64,000 bases of DNA, from positions 257,430 to 321,429 of the forward strand of contig NZ_JAEUGD010000064.1 in NCBI RefSeq assembly GCF_016775155.1, in the 5' to 3' direction. The notes beneath the pieces were generated by a model. That model was given only the letters and a program-made list of their open reading frames with translations, did not search any database and was not told where the DNA came from. Positions 8,926 through 18,941 of the stretch are shown piece by piece. Position 1 is the first letter of the stretch. Each line of letters begins with the position of its first letter. The position numbers were made by a program, and so were the translations under genes. The DNA comes from Fulvivirga marina (GTDB lineage Bacteria > Bacteroidota > Bacteroidia > Cytophagales > Cyclobacteriaceae).

Positions 8926-8945
8926 CCCAACCTTGGGTATTGATT
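8926..8945 (+). promoter_or_regulatory. Quasi-palindromic element, copy 2, upstream of the RHS gene
   Basis: CCCAACCTTGGGTATTGATT sits 84 nt before the RHS start. The extended inverted repeat TACCCAA-CC-TTGGGTA spans 8924-8939. The sequence after it (TTTATAATATC) is A+T-rich and could hold the promoter. It matches copy 1 at 8102 except for the two central bases, so the membrane-protein gene and the RHS toxin may answer to the same regulator (inference). Confidence 0.5.
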
Positions 8946-9029
8946 TTATAATATCTAAGACCTAATTTAAGTTCAGGCCGTTGAGCCGTTGAAATGACTC
9001 TGTAGGATTAAAACTAAACCAGTAAGCCT

Positions 9030-12000
9030 ATGAAAGAGCAACCGACTACACCCGGGGAGGGTGATAATGCTCGTGATCTAAACGAAAGTAACTCCTCTAA
9101 TAATGTATCCAACCTGCAAAGGGCTTACGAAAGTGCTATTCTTAAAACTCCCTTAGATATAAAAACCGGGGAAGCACCCAGTCTAAACCGTTCTCCTTTC
9201 AACAGCATAGGGACATTCTGGCATAACATCATCAAGCTGCTTCGTAAGCTTCTGAAACAGAAGGAAGAAACGGAGACAACTGAATCTACTGAAGAAACAG
9301 GGGGGACAGGAGAGACAGAAACAATGGAAAACACAGAAGAGACTGAGGAAACAACGGAAGATACTGAGACTACTGATGCTACTGAAGAAACCGAACAAAC
9401 GGAGGAAACCTCTGAAGAAACTACAGAAACAACAACCTATGAACCATGTACAGCCAAACTGGTAGGTCCTGAATGTGTTTGCGTTGACGAGATACACACA
9501 TACAAAGTAATTTCTCAAAACTGCCCGGATGGCAAATGCAGGAATTGGAAGATTGATAATCCTTCGATTGCCAAAATAACTTTTGAAGACAATTGTCAGG
9601 TTAAGGTTCTTGCTTTAAGCGTGGGTGTTTTTAAAATCAGCGTACAATACCTCAATTATGGCCAGGTTATAAAATTAGAAAAACAGGTACATGTCTACAA
9701 AGTAGAGCATGTAAAAGGCGGCACAACCAGTGGTCCGGTCACAACCACTCCACTCATTCAACCCCATCCGTTTATTAAAATCACTTCACCTGACCCAACA
9801 GTCGATCATTGTTTGGATGCCGACCATTATAAAGTGCACCTCCGTAAGCTGGAACAAGGCTATAATCAATATGTATCGGATTCTATAGAACTGGATGAAT
9901 TCATAAACCAATACTTCGAAGTTGAAGTACAATTCAAAGGGTCACAACTTGACTTTTTTAAGGAGACAGAAGCTTTACAGTGGCAGATCAATAATGACGC
10001 CCCGGTTAGTCTTTTAAAAAACCAGGAATTTACTGACACAACCTTTGAGACCAAAATTCCAGGTGAAGATAACTTTAACAACCGAGTGGTTCTCTTTAAA
10101 GGTATAGGAGAATTCATCATCAAATTTATTGCCCTTAATGCCATTCACCGAGCAGGAACTGATTGGGCCAATGTTTTCATTTCGTTTACCAAAGATCAAT
10201 GGGATGCTATAACGAAGTTAAAGGAAGAACTGGCCGTTTTGATCTTCAATGCGAGCCATAACCCTCACGGGGGCCATGCTTCAGCCATTTTGAACAAGCA
10301 AAAGGAGATTAAAGCTGCTTATTACAATGCGCTGAAAAACCCTTGTATAAAAATAGCTGAAAACCACCAGGAAAATCAGGTTTTTGCACTGGGAATGACT
10401 TGTAAAACCAGAACCAAAGTCGAGAATGATGACCGGGCAGGCACTACCATTCAGGCTACAGTAACGTCTAACTATCCGGGAGGACAAGACATCAGGTCTA
10501 CAGACCTCGAGAAGCAGGGTGCAACTACATTTCTCACCGACAAACCTGTAAAAAATTACTGGGTCACAAAACACTACTACGGTGGCAATGAATATGACTG
10601 GGATAATGATGGCTTATTAAAAGGCGAACATGATGAGATATTGAATTCTACATATCAATGCTGTGGAAATGATATCGATATCTTCGGCGTGGAGATTGAC
10701 AGTGATGATTGTGTTACTATAAATAAAAATGAGACAATCACCCTAAAAGCGATAGGGTTGCCTGACTCTACACCTACAGCAGGGCCAGGCTATTACCAAT
10801 GGTCTGTCATCGCCAAACCCAATAGAGATGCACAGGCCGATATAACACCTGTTGCATGGAACACCAGTCCCACAGCTCAACTAAAAGTAGATACATCCGG
10901 AATTTATACGGTTAAAGTAGAATATATGCTTGGCGGACGGTCCTGTCCGCTTACCTACGCTTTGCATGATATTAAGGTGTTCTTCAAAACTGCTGATCAA
11001 CTTCAGTGGAAAATCAGGAGATTAGGGTCCTATAGCAGTGGACTGGAAAAACACGTGGATAGACCTTACTATCAGTTACGGGAGCAAAAACCCCAGTTAG
11101 CTGCAGAAATGTTGATCGAGCCCGCTCTCGGAGCTTCTGGCGGTTCTTCAGCAACTGTCATAGGCAAAAAGTTCGCAGGTAGCTTTCTTATTCCCCTGGA
11201 GTTGGCATTTTCAAAAGACCTTACACTAAGAGCCTATTATAAGGACTTTTCGCCTGGCCTGGGGTCGGACGATTATGATGATTTCAGCGGACCTCCATAT
11301 GTGAAGATTGATCCGCAGAGCCCTATGGAAGCTAAAGTTGAGCTTAATACGGAAAAGGATATTCATGCCATACACCTGATCAACATCAACTATGAAAATC
11401 TAATGCGTCTCAAAGGTCAGGCTGTTCCTATACATTTTGTAAACAAACCTCCTGATACCCTTTCTTGTCCTGACGACACAGATACTACTGAAGAATCGGA
11501 GGAAACAACCACAGAAGTGGAACGTCAGGACCTTTCTCCTTTGGTCAATTTACTGGTTTATAATCGTGATTTGGGCAACGCCAAGGCATCTAATGGATTT
11601 CAGCTTATCAGCAATGCCGGTGACATGCATAATATCCCAAACGGCAACGTCTATTTAAATATTCCTGTATTTGAAACGCGAGGTCATGGCGAAAACCTTA
11701 TTATCAGCCTTTCATACAACAGTTTGCAAGCCAGCTATCAGGACAGTCTGGGAATGCTGAAAGTGTTGAATGGCCTTACCGAAAGTCAGGTCCGGGATTA
11801 CTACTGCGAAAATACGATAGGCAAAGGTTGGAGCCATGAATACGGTATTTACATTAAAGAATATATTAAACCCAGAACGCCCAACGGCCTGGTTCTCGAT
11901 CAATATGCCGAACTCGTTTGTCCTGATGGTAATCGCATTCAGTTTGTAGCCTATTCCTCGGTTGAAGATACAAATGATAATAATTTACCACCAGCGAGCC

Positions 12001-15000
12001 AGCCCGACAGTAATGCTCCGGTTACTTATCAACTGGTGTATCCGGGCGAGCACTGGATGGGTAATGCCGAAATCGGGCATTCACTTAAATTAAAGAGGGA
12101 GACAGACAGCCATGGAGATGTCACCTATGAATTGAAAGCCATTAACGGTAAGCAATGGCATTTTGACAAAAATGGAGCACTCATAAAAATCACCACGCCA
12201 CATATTGAAGGCAGTTCCGGAATGAACCCGCTAACACTTGATAAAGCCGGAAGCCACCTTACCGTGAAAGATTCAAGTGGCCGGGAGACCATTATTCGTG
12301 AAATTCCTGATAACTCAACATATAGCGGCTATGCTACCATATTACACCCTGACAATAACCGCACTTATATTGACTTGGCCCAGGGTCGCGTACAACAGGT
12401 GAGTGTTGCCAGTAACCCGGCCTGGAAGTTTGAGTATTACGACAAAATGGGTGAATTATACTTAACAGACCCCGGGACATTTCTGCGATCGATCAAAGAC
12501 CCTAATGACGTAGCAAACCTTTATGAATACTACGATGGAAACTGGTTCCACCGGATTCCCCAAAATGTAGCAGAATGGTTTTGGGGGCGTCTTGGGCGAA
12601 ACCAGAAGGCCCAGGCAGATGACGCCCGAGAGCATTTATGGAGATACAAACCTCTGAGCGCTGATAAACAAGAGGTAGTATACCGAAACCCCGGAAACGT
12701 TGAGTTCGTCTATGAATTTCATTTTGAAGAGATGGCCGTTATTGCGCTTGCCTATGTACCCCAGCACAAAGACCCCGTCAGCTACAAATTGTTGGGAGTG
12801 CCTAACTATGATCAGGTGCTGGCCTCAGGAATATCACTCCCAACGCTGCCGGTCGGCCGGTATGGGTATCATATGAAAACAAAACTGATTGCCCGGGTAG
12901 AAGATATACATAAGAATATAACCACTTTTGAATACGAAGGGCGTGATAATAACACTACATTTCTGATGTCCAAACGGATAGAGCCGGATGAAATTGAATT
13001 AAAATTCGAATACAATTCAAACTATCAGTTATGGAAAAAGTACAACCCAAAAAAGACCAGCGATACCAACACCCCGGCATATATTGAATATAAATATGAC
13101 TCCAGGCTATTGTTTGAAGAGGTAATTTACCCAGCTCCCGAGGCCAATGGCCAACCCGTCAAGGAAACATGGATTTTTAATGCTAATTCAGGCTTACTGG
13201 AAAAGCAAACCAACATGCGCGGAATTGTCACTTCCTTTAAATATGGTGAAGGTCAGCGAGATCTTCATGGGCTAAAACTACCAACAAGCAAGTCCATTGA
13301 AAAGACCATCGAACCTACCCAACAAACAACACTCACCTGGGAAATGACTTATGACAAAATGGGCAGGACCACAAAATCGTATGATCCTGTTCATGGAAGC
13401 GAAACTGACTATGAATACAATTCAATAGGGTTATGTAGCAAAGTCAAAGAGATCGCCATTATAACCTATCTGGGCAGTGCATACGGTGCAGAAACAACCA
13501 GGCATTATGACGGACTGCATAACCTTACAAGTCTCTATGGTCAGGGAGGTTATGAAGAGTGGAAGTACAACAAACATGGAGAAATCATTGAATACCGCGA
13601 CAAATCTGCTCATAAAACATTTAGCCAGTACCATAAAACAGGTGCCCTGAGCAAGAAAACCAACCCCGATGGTACCGTCACCGAGCTGGTTATAGATGAG
13701 CTTAACCGTATTGTAAGGGCTGATTATCCTGAACCAGATACAAGGGCTGCTCGCTATCGTTCACATATATTCACCGATATTTACAGCTATGATGACCCCA
13801 ATGGCAAAGCCTACGAGCAACGATATACTATTCCCGCAGTAAAATCTCCGATTTTTGACCCTCAGGCATATTTGGTAAAAACCATAGAACAAACCTATAC
13901 CAAGGGAAGGGTTTCGGAGAAAAAAGAAAGCTTCGGAGCAAGTCTCAGCCCTCTAACAGCCAAGTATTACTATGACATTTGGGGAGAACGCTCACGGTTA
14001 GAAACCTATGATGGCACAACGCTGGTTCATACCGAATCTTACAAAAGAGACCAGTGGGGCAGAGAGTATAAAGTCACTGAAAAAGCGGGAAGTAAAGAAC
14101 GGTCTGAGAAAATTACCCTGGATAGCAACGGCAATATACTGGAGAATTACCCGGCTTCATTTAGTACTTTCAACCCTGGCGAAACTCCTAAATCAGTTTT
14201 TATCTACGATGAACTCGACCGCCAGATAGAAGCTAAAGATAGCTACGGTAACACCACGAAAAAAGTAGTCTTTCAGGATTTTGGAAACAATGATGCATCC
14301 TCAAGTTTGTCCAGCAGGACCTCCAAAATCGTTGAATCCAGTCAGGATCCATCAAAAGCAGTGAATCAAGGAGGGCTGATCATCACCTCAGAGATCATTC
14401 TTAATAGGAGAGGGCTTGTAACCGAAAAATATGTAGGGGAGATGCAGGCAGACCTGAAGCAAGTCAACAAATACGATAGTTATGGAAGAAATGTTGGTCA
14501 AATTGATCTGAATGGCACAAAAACTAACCTCACCCTGGATAGCTCCGGCAAACCTATTGCCATTACGATATATAACCGACAGCAAAAGTCAAATATTCAG
14601 TGGAGTCAGTTTCAGGCTTCCAACGCTGCTCATATTGAAGAAAAACAATTTAATTCACTAATAGATTATAGCTGGCACGGTCAGGTGAGTAAGCAGCGGG
14701 ATGCAGATGGCTGGGAAGAGAAAAAATATGATGCATTCAAACGACTTATAACCCATAGAAGAAGAGATGGAGTTATGGAACAGGTCACCTATGATGCATT
14801 GGGCAGAATTATCGCAAAATCCATAGGTTCACGTATTACTCATTCCTTTGTTTACGATGATAACAACAGACAAATAACGGCTACATACATCAGTAGCCAA
14901 TCGAACACCCGTATACTCTTCACCTACGATTGGGATCATAAGCTACTGGAATATAAATATCTTCGAAACGACAGTGTAGCGGGGCCTTTTGAGAACAACT

Positions 15001-17639
15001 TCAGCGTAACGCAGGAATATTCAGATTTCGGCAAGTTAAAATTGAAAAAATACTTCCGTGGAAACCGGGAGATTGCCAGACAGGAATATGAATACAATGA
15101 TGCGGACCTGCGAACAAAATTTAAAGTGAAGCTTTCTCCGGTAGGTCGCACTCCGTTTGAAACTACCCAGGAATATCAATACGATGCCAATAAACTTCTT
15201 AGAAAGATTGAGGGAGGCGTTTACGAAAGCTACCTGTTTGCTTATAATCATGGGCGAACGCTTAAAAAAGTAGGACGCCCTATGCTGGGTGTTGCTGGCA
15301 ATGATTTCGCCAATACAACTTCATATGATCATGACCCGCAAGGTAATCTTACCGGCATCATAGAAAAGTCCGGAAAGGAAGGGCAGGATGAGATATTGTC
15401 TCACCAGCGGTTATTCTACAATACTCGCCAGAAGGAAAGCTGGGAGCAGGCTACTCCATGGAGTGCTAATGACAAAGATTTACTTCCTGATAAGGTACCC
15501 ATGCTAAGAGGGATGACCTTGAAAAGGCATTTTGCAGAAGACCCTGTCAATAACCCCATCGACATGTTTGCCCAGGATCTCGCCTACGACGGAGTAGGGC
15601 AACAGATCGCTTCTGTAACCCAATTTAAGTCTGTTCCCGAATTGCTCATGGACAGCCGGTACGCTGTTACAAATTCGCTGCGAACAGCCAGGAATTCTTA
15701 TCGAAATATCAGGGATTACAATTATGACGGGGGAGCTATTCAATCAGAAAGTAACTTTACTGTAACGCAAACCATGCCATTCGGATCTCCGGGAATGGTT
15801 ATCCAACGCTCAGGAGTCAGAACACCCGTTAGCCCCAAAGATGATCCTGTCGGTTTTGTAGAGACCAATACTTATTTTGGCCCTGAAGGTGCCCTTACCG
15901 AAAGGAAGTTTGTGCAGGAAAATATTCATGGATCAGGCACAGATGTCGTTTCCCAAAACTTCCAGAACCGCAGAAGGTTCGCCCATGATGCTATGGGAAG
16001 AATGACTGTGTTGGGAGAACGCACAGAAATAAGGACCAGCACCAACCGCATGACCCCCGAAGATACGCCCGCAGCCAACCATAGTTTTGAATTTTTAACC
16101 CGGTTTATTTATGGACCTGAAGGAGAGGAGTTATTCAGAATGTCACAGGGTACGGGGCTTCCTTCCACACTTTATGGAATCACGCTGTATGATGGCGCTC
16201 AAAAAGTGGCAGAATATGAAAGCGACGGTAATATTGTCCGGTATTTCAGTGGCATTCCAGGAATAAATACAAGGTTATCTGCCACCTCCTATGACGAAAA
16301 CAACATGGTTATCGGTCATGCTTATTACCGCTCAGACTACAAAGGCACAACACTTTTTACCACAGATTTTGAGGGTAAGGTTGTCATCGATTATTGGCTT
16401 AGCGCTCCTGAAGGAGACCGTGACCTGTTTGGGAGAACCATTGGTCCGGGAGCAGTTAGATCATCAGAACGTGACCAACAGCGCATCAAAGAGTTATGGT
16501 CATTCTTTGTACCAGCAGGCCCGCGCATAGATATGATGATGATTACCAGCCATGAGCTGGAACAAAGGGCAGAAAGAATAGCGTCTCAGGGGCTGAACCC
16601 GGTCTTTCCGTCAGGTGGCCGTAATAATTATGGCTTTTCCATTGGCTATCCGCACAAATGGAATGTCAACCAGGTTGAATCAAACACGGCCCGCTCTATT
16701 GCACAGGGCACTGTGGATTTCCTCCGGGGTATGGGCGATACCATTTCCTTTGGACTTACTAAACCGCTACGTGAAGCCATCCATGGAAAAGATGGAGAGA
16801 TTATCAATGCTGAAGCTTACCTCGGAGGCTCTGTTGCGGGCATTGCCGTATCGGTTACACTTGGTTTTGGGGTAGGCTCAACGGCAACCGCAGCCAAGGC
16901 CTCTGCGTGGGCAGTAACGGCAGGAAGAGCCTACATTATCGGGGGCGACATTATTGGTGTAGCTCAAAGTTCATTCAACATTTATAGAGGCAAACACACC
17001 GCCCTGGATTATTTGGGCTTCTTACCCCTTGTAGGGTTTGCTGCCTCCAAAGCATTTCAGGGTGTAAAAAAGGCTGCATCCCTCTATGCAGATCCGGTCT
17101 GGCGAGCCAACTTTCATTACGCCAGTAACCTACACAGCTGGCAACGTGAAGGATTCCAGTATGCTGCTGATCCGTTGATGTTTTTGCTCTTTCTGATTGA
17201 TGATCTCAGGGCTGGTGCATATCAGGCCAACCGGTATAAAATGATGGCACTAAGAGAAGCCATCGAGACAGGAGAACTCACTCAGCGTTTCAAAAAATAT
17301 GGCCACATGAGTGAAAATGTAAGGCAGAAGCACCACATTGCAACGGACAAAAACAGCGAGTTTACCGGAATGTTTGAAGAGCTTTTTGAGCGCGCAGGCA
17401 TGACACTTAACGACCCCGCCAATAAAGTAAGACTAATCGGTCATCATCAATTCAGTCTTTTCGGCCATTCGCCTCACTATCATGAATGGGTATACAAAGT
17501 ACTGAGTAGAGGAACTTATTTCATGTATGGAGATGATCTGGCGCAAGTTTTACGTTCCCGGTTGTCGGATATAGGCCAGGTCCTTCACGGAAATCAGGCA
17601 CTGCTCAAAAGTAATCAACCCATTACTCTACTCTTATAA
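9030..17639 (+). CDS. Giant RHS-repeat polymorphic toxin with C-terminal AHH-type nuclease
   Basis: A 2869-residue protein. The N-terminus has no signal peptide; residues 78-136 are a Thr/Glu low-complexity linker, and a second such tract lies near residues 814-830. Ig-like segments with Cys pairs follow (from about 139). From about residue 850 onward the chain enters an RHS shell with dozens of YD-type repeats (YDxxGR). The end of the shell lacks the canonical DPxGL cut motif. Residues about 2560-2700 are a hydrophobic pretoxin helix region (GDTISFGLTKPLREA), and the tip contains KHHIATDKN (His2768-His2769) and GHSPHYHEW (His2813, 2816, 2818), fitting the AHH class of HNH/EndoVII nucleases. 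Role: contact- or injection-delivered DNase against competitors. A Fic gene follows after 11 nt; no ordinary immunity gene is obvious. Confidence 0.85.
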   Translation: MKEQPTTPGEGDNARDLNESNSSNNVSNLQRAYESAILKTPLDIKTGEAPSLNRSPFNSIGTFWHNIIKLLRKLLKQKEETETTESTEETGGTGETETMENTEETEETTEDTETTDATEETEQTEETSEETTETTTYEPCTAKLVGPECVCVDEIHTYKVISQNCPDGKCRNWKIDNPSIAKITFEDNCQVKVLALSVGVFKISVQYLNYGQVIKLEKQVHVYKVEHVKGGTTSGPVTTTPLIQPHPFIKITSPDPTVDHCLDADHYKVHLRKLEQGYNQYVSDSIELDEFINQYFEVEVQFKGSQLDFFKETEALQWQINNDAPVSLLKNQEFTDTTFETKIPGEDNFNNRVVLFKGIGEFIIKFIALNAIHRAGTDWANVFISFTKDQWDAITKLKEELAVLIFNASHNPHGGHASAILNKQKEIKAAYYNALKNPCIKIAENHQENQVFALGMTCKTRTKVENDDRAGTTIQATVTSNYPGGQDIRSTDLEKQGATTFLTDKPVKNYWVTKHYYGGNEYDWDNDGLLKGEHDEILNSTYQCCGNDIDIFGVEIDSDDCVTINKNETITLKAIGLPDSTPTAGPGYYQWSVIAKPNRDAQADITPVAWNTSPTAQLKVDTSGIYTVKVEYMLGGRSCPLTYALHDIKVFFKTADQLQWKIRRLGSYSSGLEKHVDRPYYQLREQKPQLAAEMLIEPALGASGGSSATVIGKKFAGSFLIPLELAFSKDLTLRAYYKDFSPGLGSDDYDDFSGPPYVKIDPQSPMEAKVELNTEKDIHAIHLININYENLMRLKGQAVPIHFVNKPPDTLSCPDDTDTTEESEETTTEVERQDLSPLVNLLVYNRDLGNAKASNGFQLISNAGDMHNIPNGNVYLNIPVFETRGHGENLIISLSYNSLQASYQDSLGMLKVLNGLTESQVRDYYCENTIGKGWSHEYGIYIKEYIKPRTPNGLVLDQYAELVCPDGNRIQFVAYSSVEDTNDNNLPPASQPDSNAPVTYQLVYPGEHWMGNAEIGHSLKLKRETDSHGDVTYELKAINGKQWHFDKNGALIKITTPHIEGSSGMNPLTLDKAGSHLTVKDSSGRETIIREIPDNSTYSGYATILHPDNNRTYIDLAQGRVQQVSVASNPAWKFEYYDKMGELYLTDPGTFLRSIKDPNDVANLYEYYDGNWFHRIPQNVAEWFWGRLGRNQKAQADDAREHLWRYKPLSADKQEVVYRNPGNVEFVYEFHFEEMAVIALAYVPQHKDPVSYKLLGVPNYDQVLASGISLPTLPVGRYGYHMKTKLIARVEDIHKNITTFEYEGRDNNTTFLMSKRIEPDEIELKFEYNSNYQLWKKYNPKKTSDTNTPAYIEYKYDSRLLFEEVIYPAPEANGQPVKETWIFNANSGLLEKQTNMRGIVTSFKYGEGQRDLHGLKLPTSKSIEKTIEPTQQTTLTWEMTYDKMGRTTKSYDPVHGSETDYEYNSIGLCSKVKEIAIITYLGSAYGAETTRHYDGLHNLTSLYGQGGYEEWKYNKHGEIIEYRDKSAHKTFSQYHKTGALSKKTNPDGTVTELVIDELNRIVRADYPEPDTRAARYRSHIFTDIYSYDDPNGKAYEQRYTIPAVKSPIFDPQAYLVKTIEQTYTKGRVSEKKESFGASLSPLTAKYYYDIWGERSRLETYDGTTLVHTESYKRDQWGREYKVTEKAGSKERSEKITLDSNGNILENYPASFSTFNPGETPKSVFIYDELDRQIEAKDSYGNTTKKVVFQDFGNNDASSSLSSRTSKIVESSQDPSKAVNQGGLIITSEIILNRRGLVTEKYVGEMQADLKQVNKYDSYGRNVGQIDLNGTKTNLTLDSSGKPIAITIYNRQQKSNIQWSQFQASNAAHIEEKQFNSLIDYSWHGQVSKQRDADGWEEKKYDAFKRLITHRRRDGVMEQVTYDALGRIIAKSIGSRITHSFVYDDNNRQITATYISSQSNTRILFTYDWDHKLLEYKYLRNDSVAGPFENNFSVTQEYSDFGKLKLKKYFRGNREIARQEYEYNDADLRTKFKVKLSPVGRTPFETTQEYQYDANKLLRKIEGGVYESYLFAYNHGRTLKKVGRPMLGVAGNDFANTTSYDHDPQGNLTGIIEKSGKEGQDEILSHQRLFYNTRQKESWEQATPWSANDKDLLPDKVPMLRGMTLKRHFAEDPVNNPIDMFAQDLAYDGVGQQIASVTQFKSVPELLMDSRYAVTNSLRTARNSYRNIRDYNYDGGAIQSESNFTVTQTMPFGSPGMVIQRSGVRTPVSPKDDPVGFVETNTYFGPEGALTERKFVQENIHGSGTDVVSQNFQNRRRFAHDAMGRMTVLGERTEIRTSTNRMTPEDTPAANHSFEFLTRFIYGPEGEELFRMSQGTGLPSTLYGITLYDGAQKVAEYESDGNIVRYFSGIPGINTRLSATSYDENNMVIGHAYYRSDYKGTTLFTTDFEGKVVIDYWLSAPEGDRDLFGRTIGPGAVRSSERDQQRIKELWSFFVPAGPRIDMMMITSHELEQRAERIASQGLNPVFPSGGRNNYGFSIGYPHKWNVNQVESNTARSIAQGTVDFLRGMGDTISFGLTKPLREAIHGKDGEIINAEAYLGGSVAGIAVSVTLGFGVGSTATAAKASAWAVTAGRAYIIGGDIIGVAQSSFNIYRGKHTALDYLGFLPLVGFAASKAFQGVKKAASLYADPVWRANFHYASNLHSWQREGFQYAADPLMFLLFLIDDLRAGAYQANRYKMMALREAIETGELTQRFKKYGHMSENVRQKHHIATDKNSEFTGMFEELFERAGMTLNDPANKVRLIGHHQFSLFGHSPHYHEWVYKVLSRGTYFMYGDDLAQVLRSRLSDIGQVLHGNQALLKSNQPITLLL

Positions 17640-17650
17640 ACCTGAGAGCC

Positions 17651-18589
17651 TTGGATATACCACCGCAAGAAGACCTGCCCCTTGAAGAAGCCATCTCAAG
17701 GCTACATGAGCACCGGAAATTCATAGACCAGTACAGTTTGCAGCCAGGATTATTTTCCGGACCGATACACCGGGAGTACAAGCACCATAATGCTTCTTTT
17801 CCCATAGAAAACACATTATATAAAAAAGTATTTGACTACCTCGTATATCATCATCATGAAATGATCAATTACCCCGGCCGTGAAGTGCTTTTAACCATCC
17901 ATACGCTGCTGGCAGGAGAAGGATTCTTTCGCCAGAAAGGTGTCAAGATAGGTCGGTTTCGTCACTTTCCTCACTCTTCTGAAGTTCCTTCCGCGATAGA
18001 CCGCATGTTTGAAGATATCAGCAATGAGCAGGATGCAATACTACAATCCATCAAGGCACATGTTGAAATTCTACTTATTCACCCATTTGCAGATGGAAAT
18101 GGTCGATCTGCCAGACTAATGGCCGCCTTTATACTCTTGAAAGCGGGCTTCAAGTCCACATTATTCACTGCAGTAGAGCAACATTTCTACCATAATCCAC
18201 GGCAGTATATCCAATGGCTTGTGAAATACAGAACAGGGGAAATTAACAAGGAGGACGTGTGGCGGGGCTTTGCCAATGCCATGTATCTCCACAGCTATTA
18301 CGGCTATTATATAAGAAAGCGTGCCTCTGAAATAGTTGATCAACTTACCGGTAGTGGCATGGCATATGAAGAGGCATGGAAACAACTTTATGAATACGAT
18401 GCTAAACCAGAATTTAACGGTAGAAAACCTGGTTGGCCTAGCCAATACCTTAAACCCATGGCCTTACAAAAACAGGCACTATTCCATAAAGACGAAGCAG
18501 CATACCGGAATTTTGAATTTCAGTTAAGGCAGTTAACAGGTGCGTATATAAACACCCCAAAAACAGGGACGATTAGAACTGTAAAATAA
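17651..18589 (+). CDS. Fic domain protein (probable AMP transferase)
   Basis: Complete Fic active site HPFADGNGRSAR, the HPFx(D/E)GNGRxxR motif whose His transfers AMP or another group to target hydroxyls. Upstream, GEGFFRQKGVKIGRFRHFPHSSEVP fits the Fic flap region. The 312-residue length uses a TTG start at 17651, since no ATG occurs in frame before about residue 58; the TTG lies 11 nt after the RHS stop. I see no clear inhibitory (S/T)xxxE(G/N) helix in either terminus, so it may lack autoinhibition. Position directly behind a nuclease toxin suggests a second effector, a regulator of the toxin, or an unusual immunity factor; none can be chosen from sequence. Confidence 0.8.
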   Translation: MDIPPQEDLPLEEAISRLHEHRKFIDQYSLQPGLFSGPIHREYKHHNASFPIENTLYKKVFDYLVYHHHEMINYPGREVLLTIHTLLAGEGFFRQKGVKIGRFRHFPHSSEVPSAIDRMFEDISNEQDAILQSIKAHVEILLIHPFADGNGRSARLMAAFILLKAGFKSTLFTAVEQHFYHNPRQYIQWLVKYRTGEINKEDVWRGFANAMYLHSYYGYYIRKRASEIVDQLTGSGMAYEEAWKQLYEYDAKPEFNGRKPGWPSQYLKPMALQKQALFHKDEAAYRNFEFQLRQLTGAYINTPKTGTIRTVK

Positions 18590-18941
18590 TCGTAAATATT
18601 AAGGGGTGCAAACTCAATAACCAATGCAGAGAATATGCACCAGCTCAGTATAAGAAGGTACCTGGTAAGCATATACTTAGCTATCAAAATTATTTTACGA
18701 GATGTAAGTTTATCAGCAATAATGGTCTTTTATGATAAACTATTATCGATAGCTTTGTAAATCATTTAAATCATGTAAGAAATCACTTTAGTGCAATTTA
18801 TCTGCACTGCCTTAAGCACGCTTACGACCTGACTTAATTAGCCCCATAACATATTAATTAATCAATAAGCTTGAAAAAGCTCTGGCATAGCCTTGCTTTT
18901 AAAGTCAAAGTGCTGGTCAACCAAGGGTACAAACGATAAAG
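18590..18941. other. Gene-free stretch with an inverted repeat
   Basis: This 352-nt A+T-rich gap separates the Fic gene from the next toxin. It holds an exact 9-bp inverted repeat, AGTTTATCA at 18707-18715 and TGATAAACT at 18733-18741, with a 17-nt loop and no T-run, so it is not a typical terminator. A 41-codon frame at 18636-18761 shows no recognisable protein features. I see nothing else. Confidence 0.5.

Noticed and set aside
8102-8945. The two 20-nt repeats as attachment sites of a mobile element
   Set aside because: No integrase or recombinase gene lies between them and both sit at a promoter-like distance before a gene; a regulatory role is simpler.
9125-9518. Minus-strand open frames opposite the start of the RHS gene
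   Set aside because: They arise from the Thr/Glu codon repeats of the real gene and translate to unlikely Ser/Val- or Cys/Phe-rich chains.
18636-18761. 41-codon frame between the Fic gene and the TANFOR-like toxin as an immunity gene
   Set aside because: Composition is that of random A+T-rich sequence, it is far from both toxin ends, and no start signal is seen.
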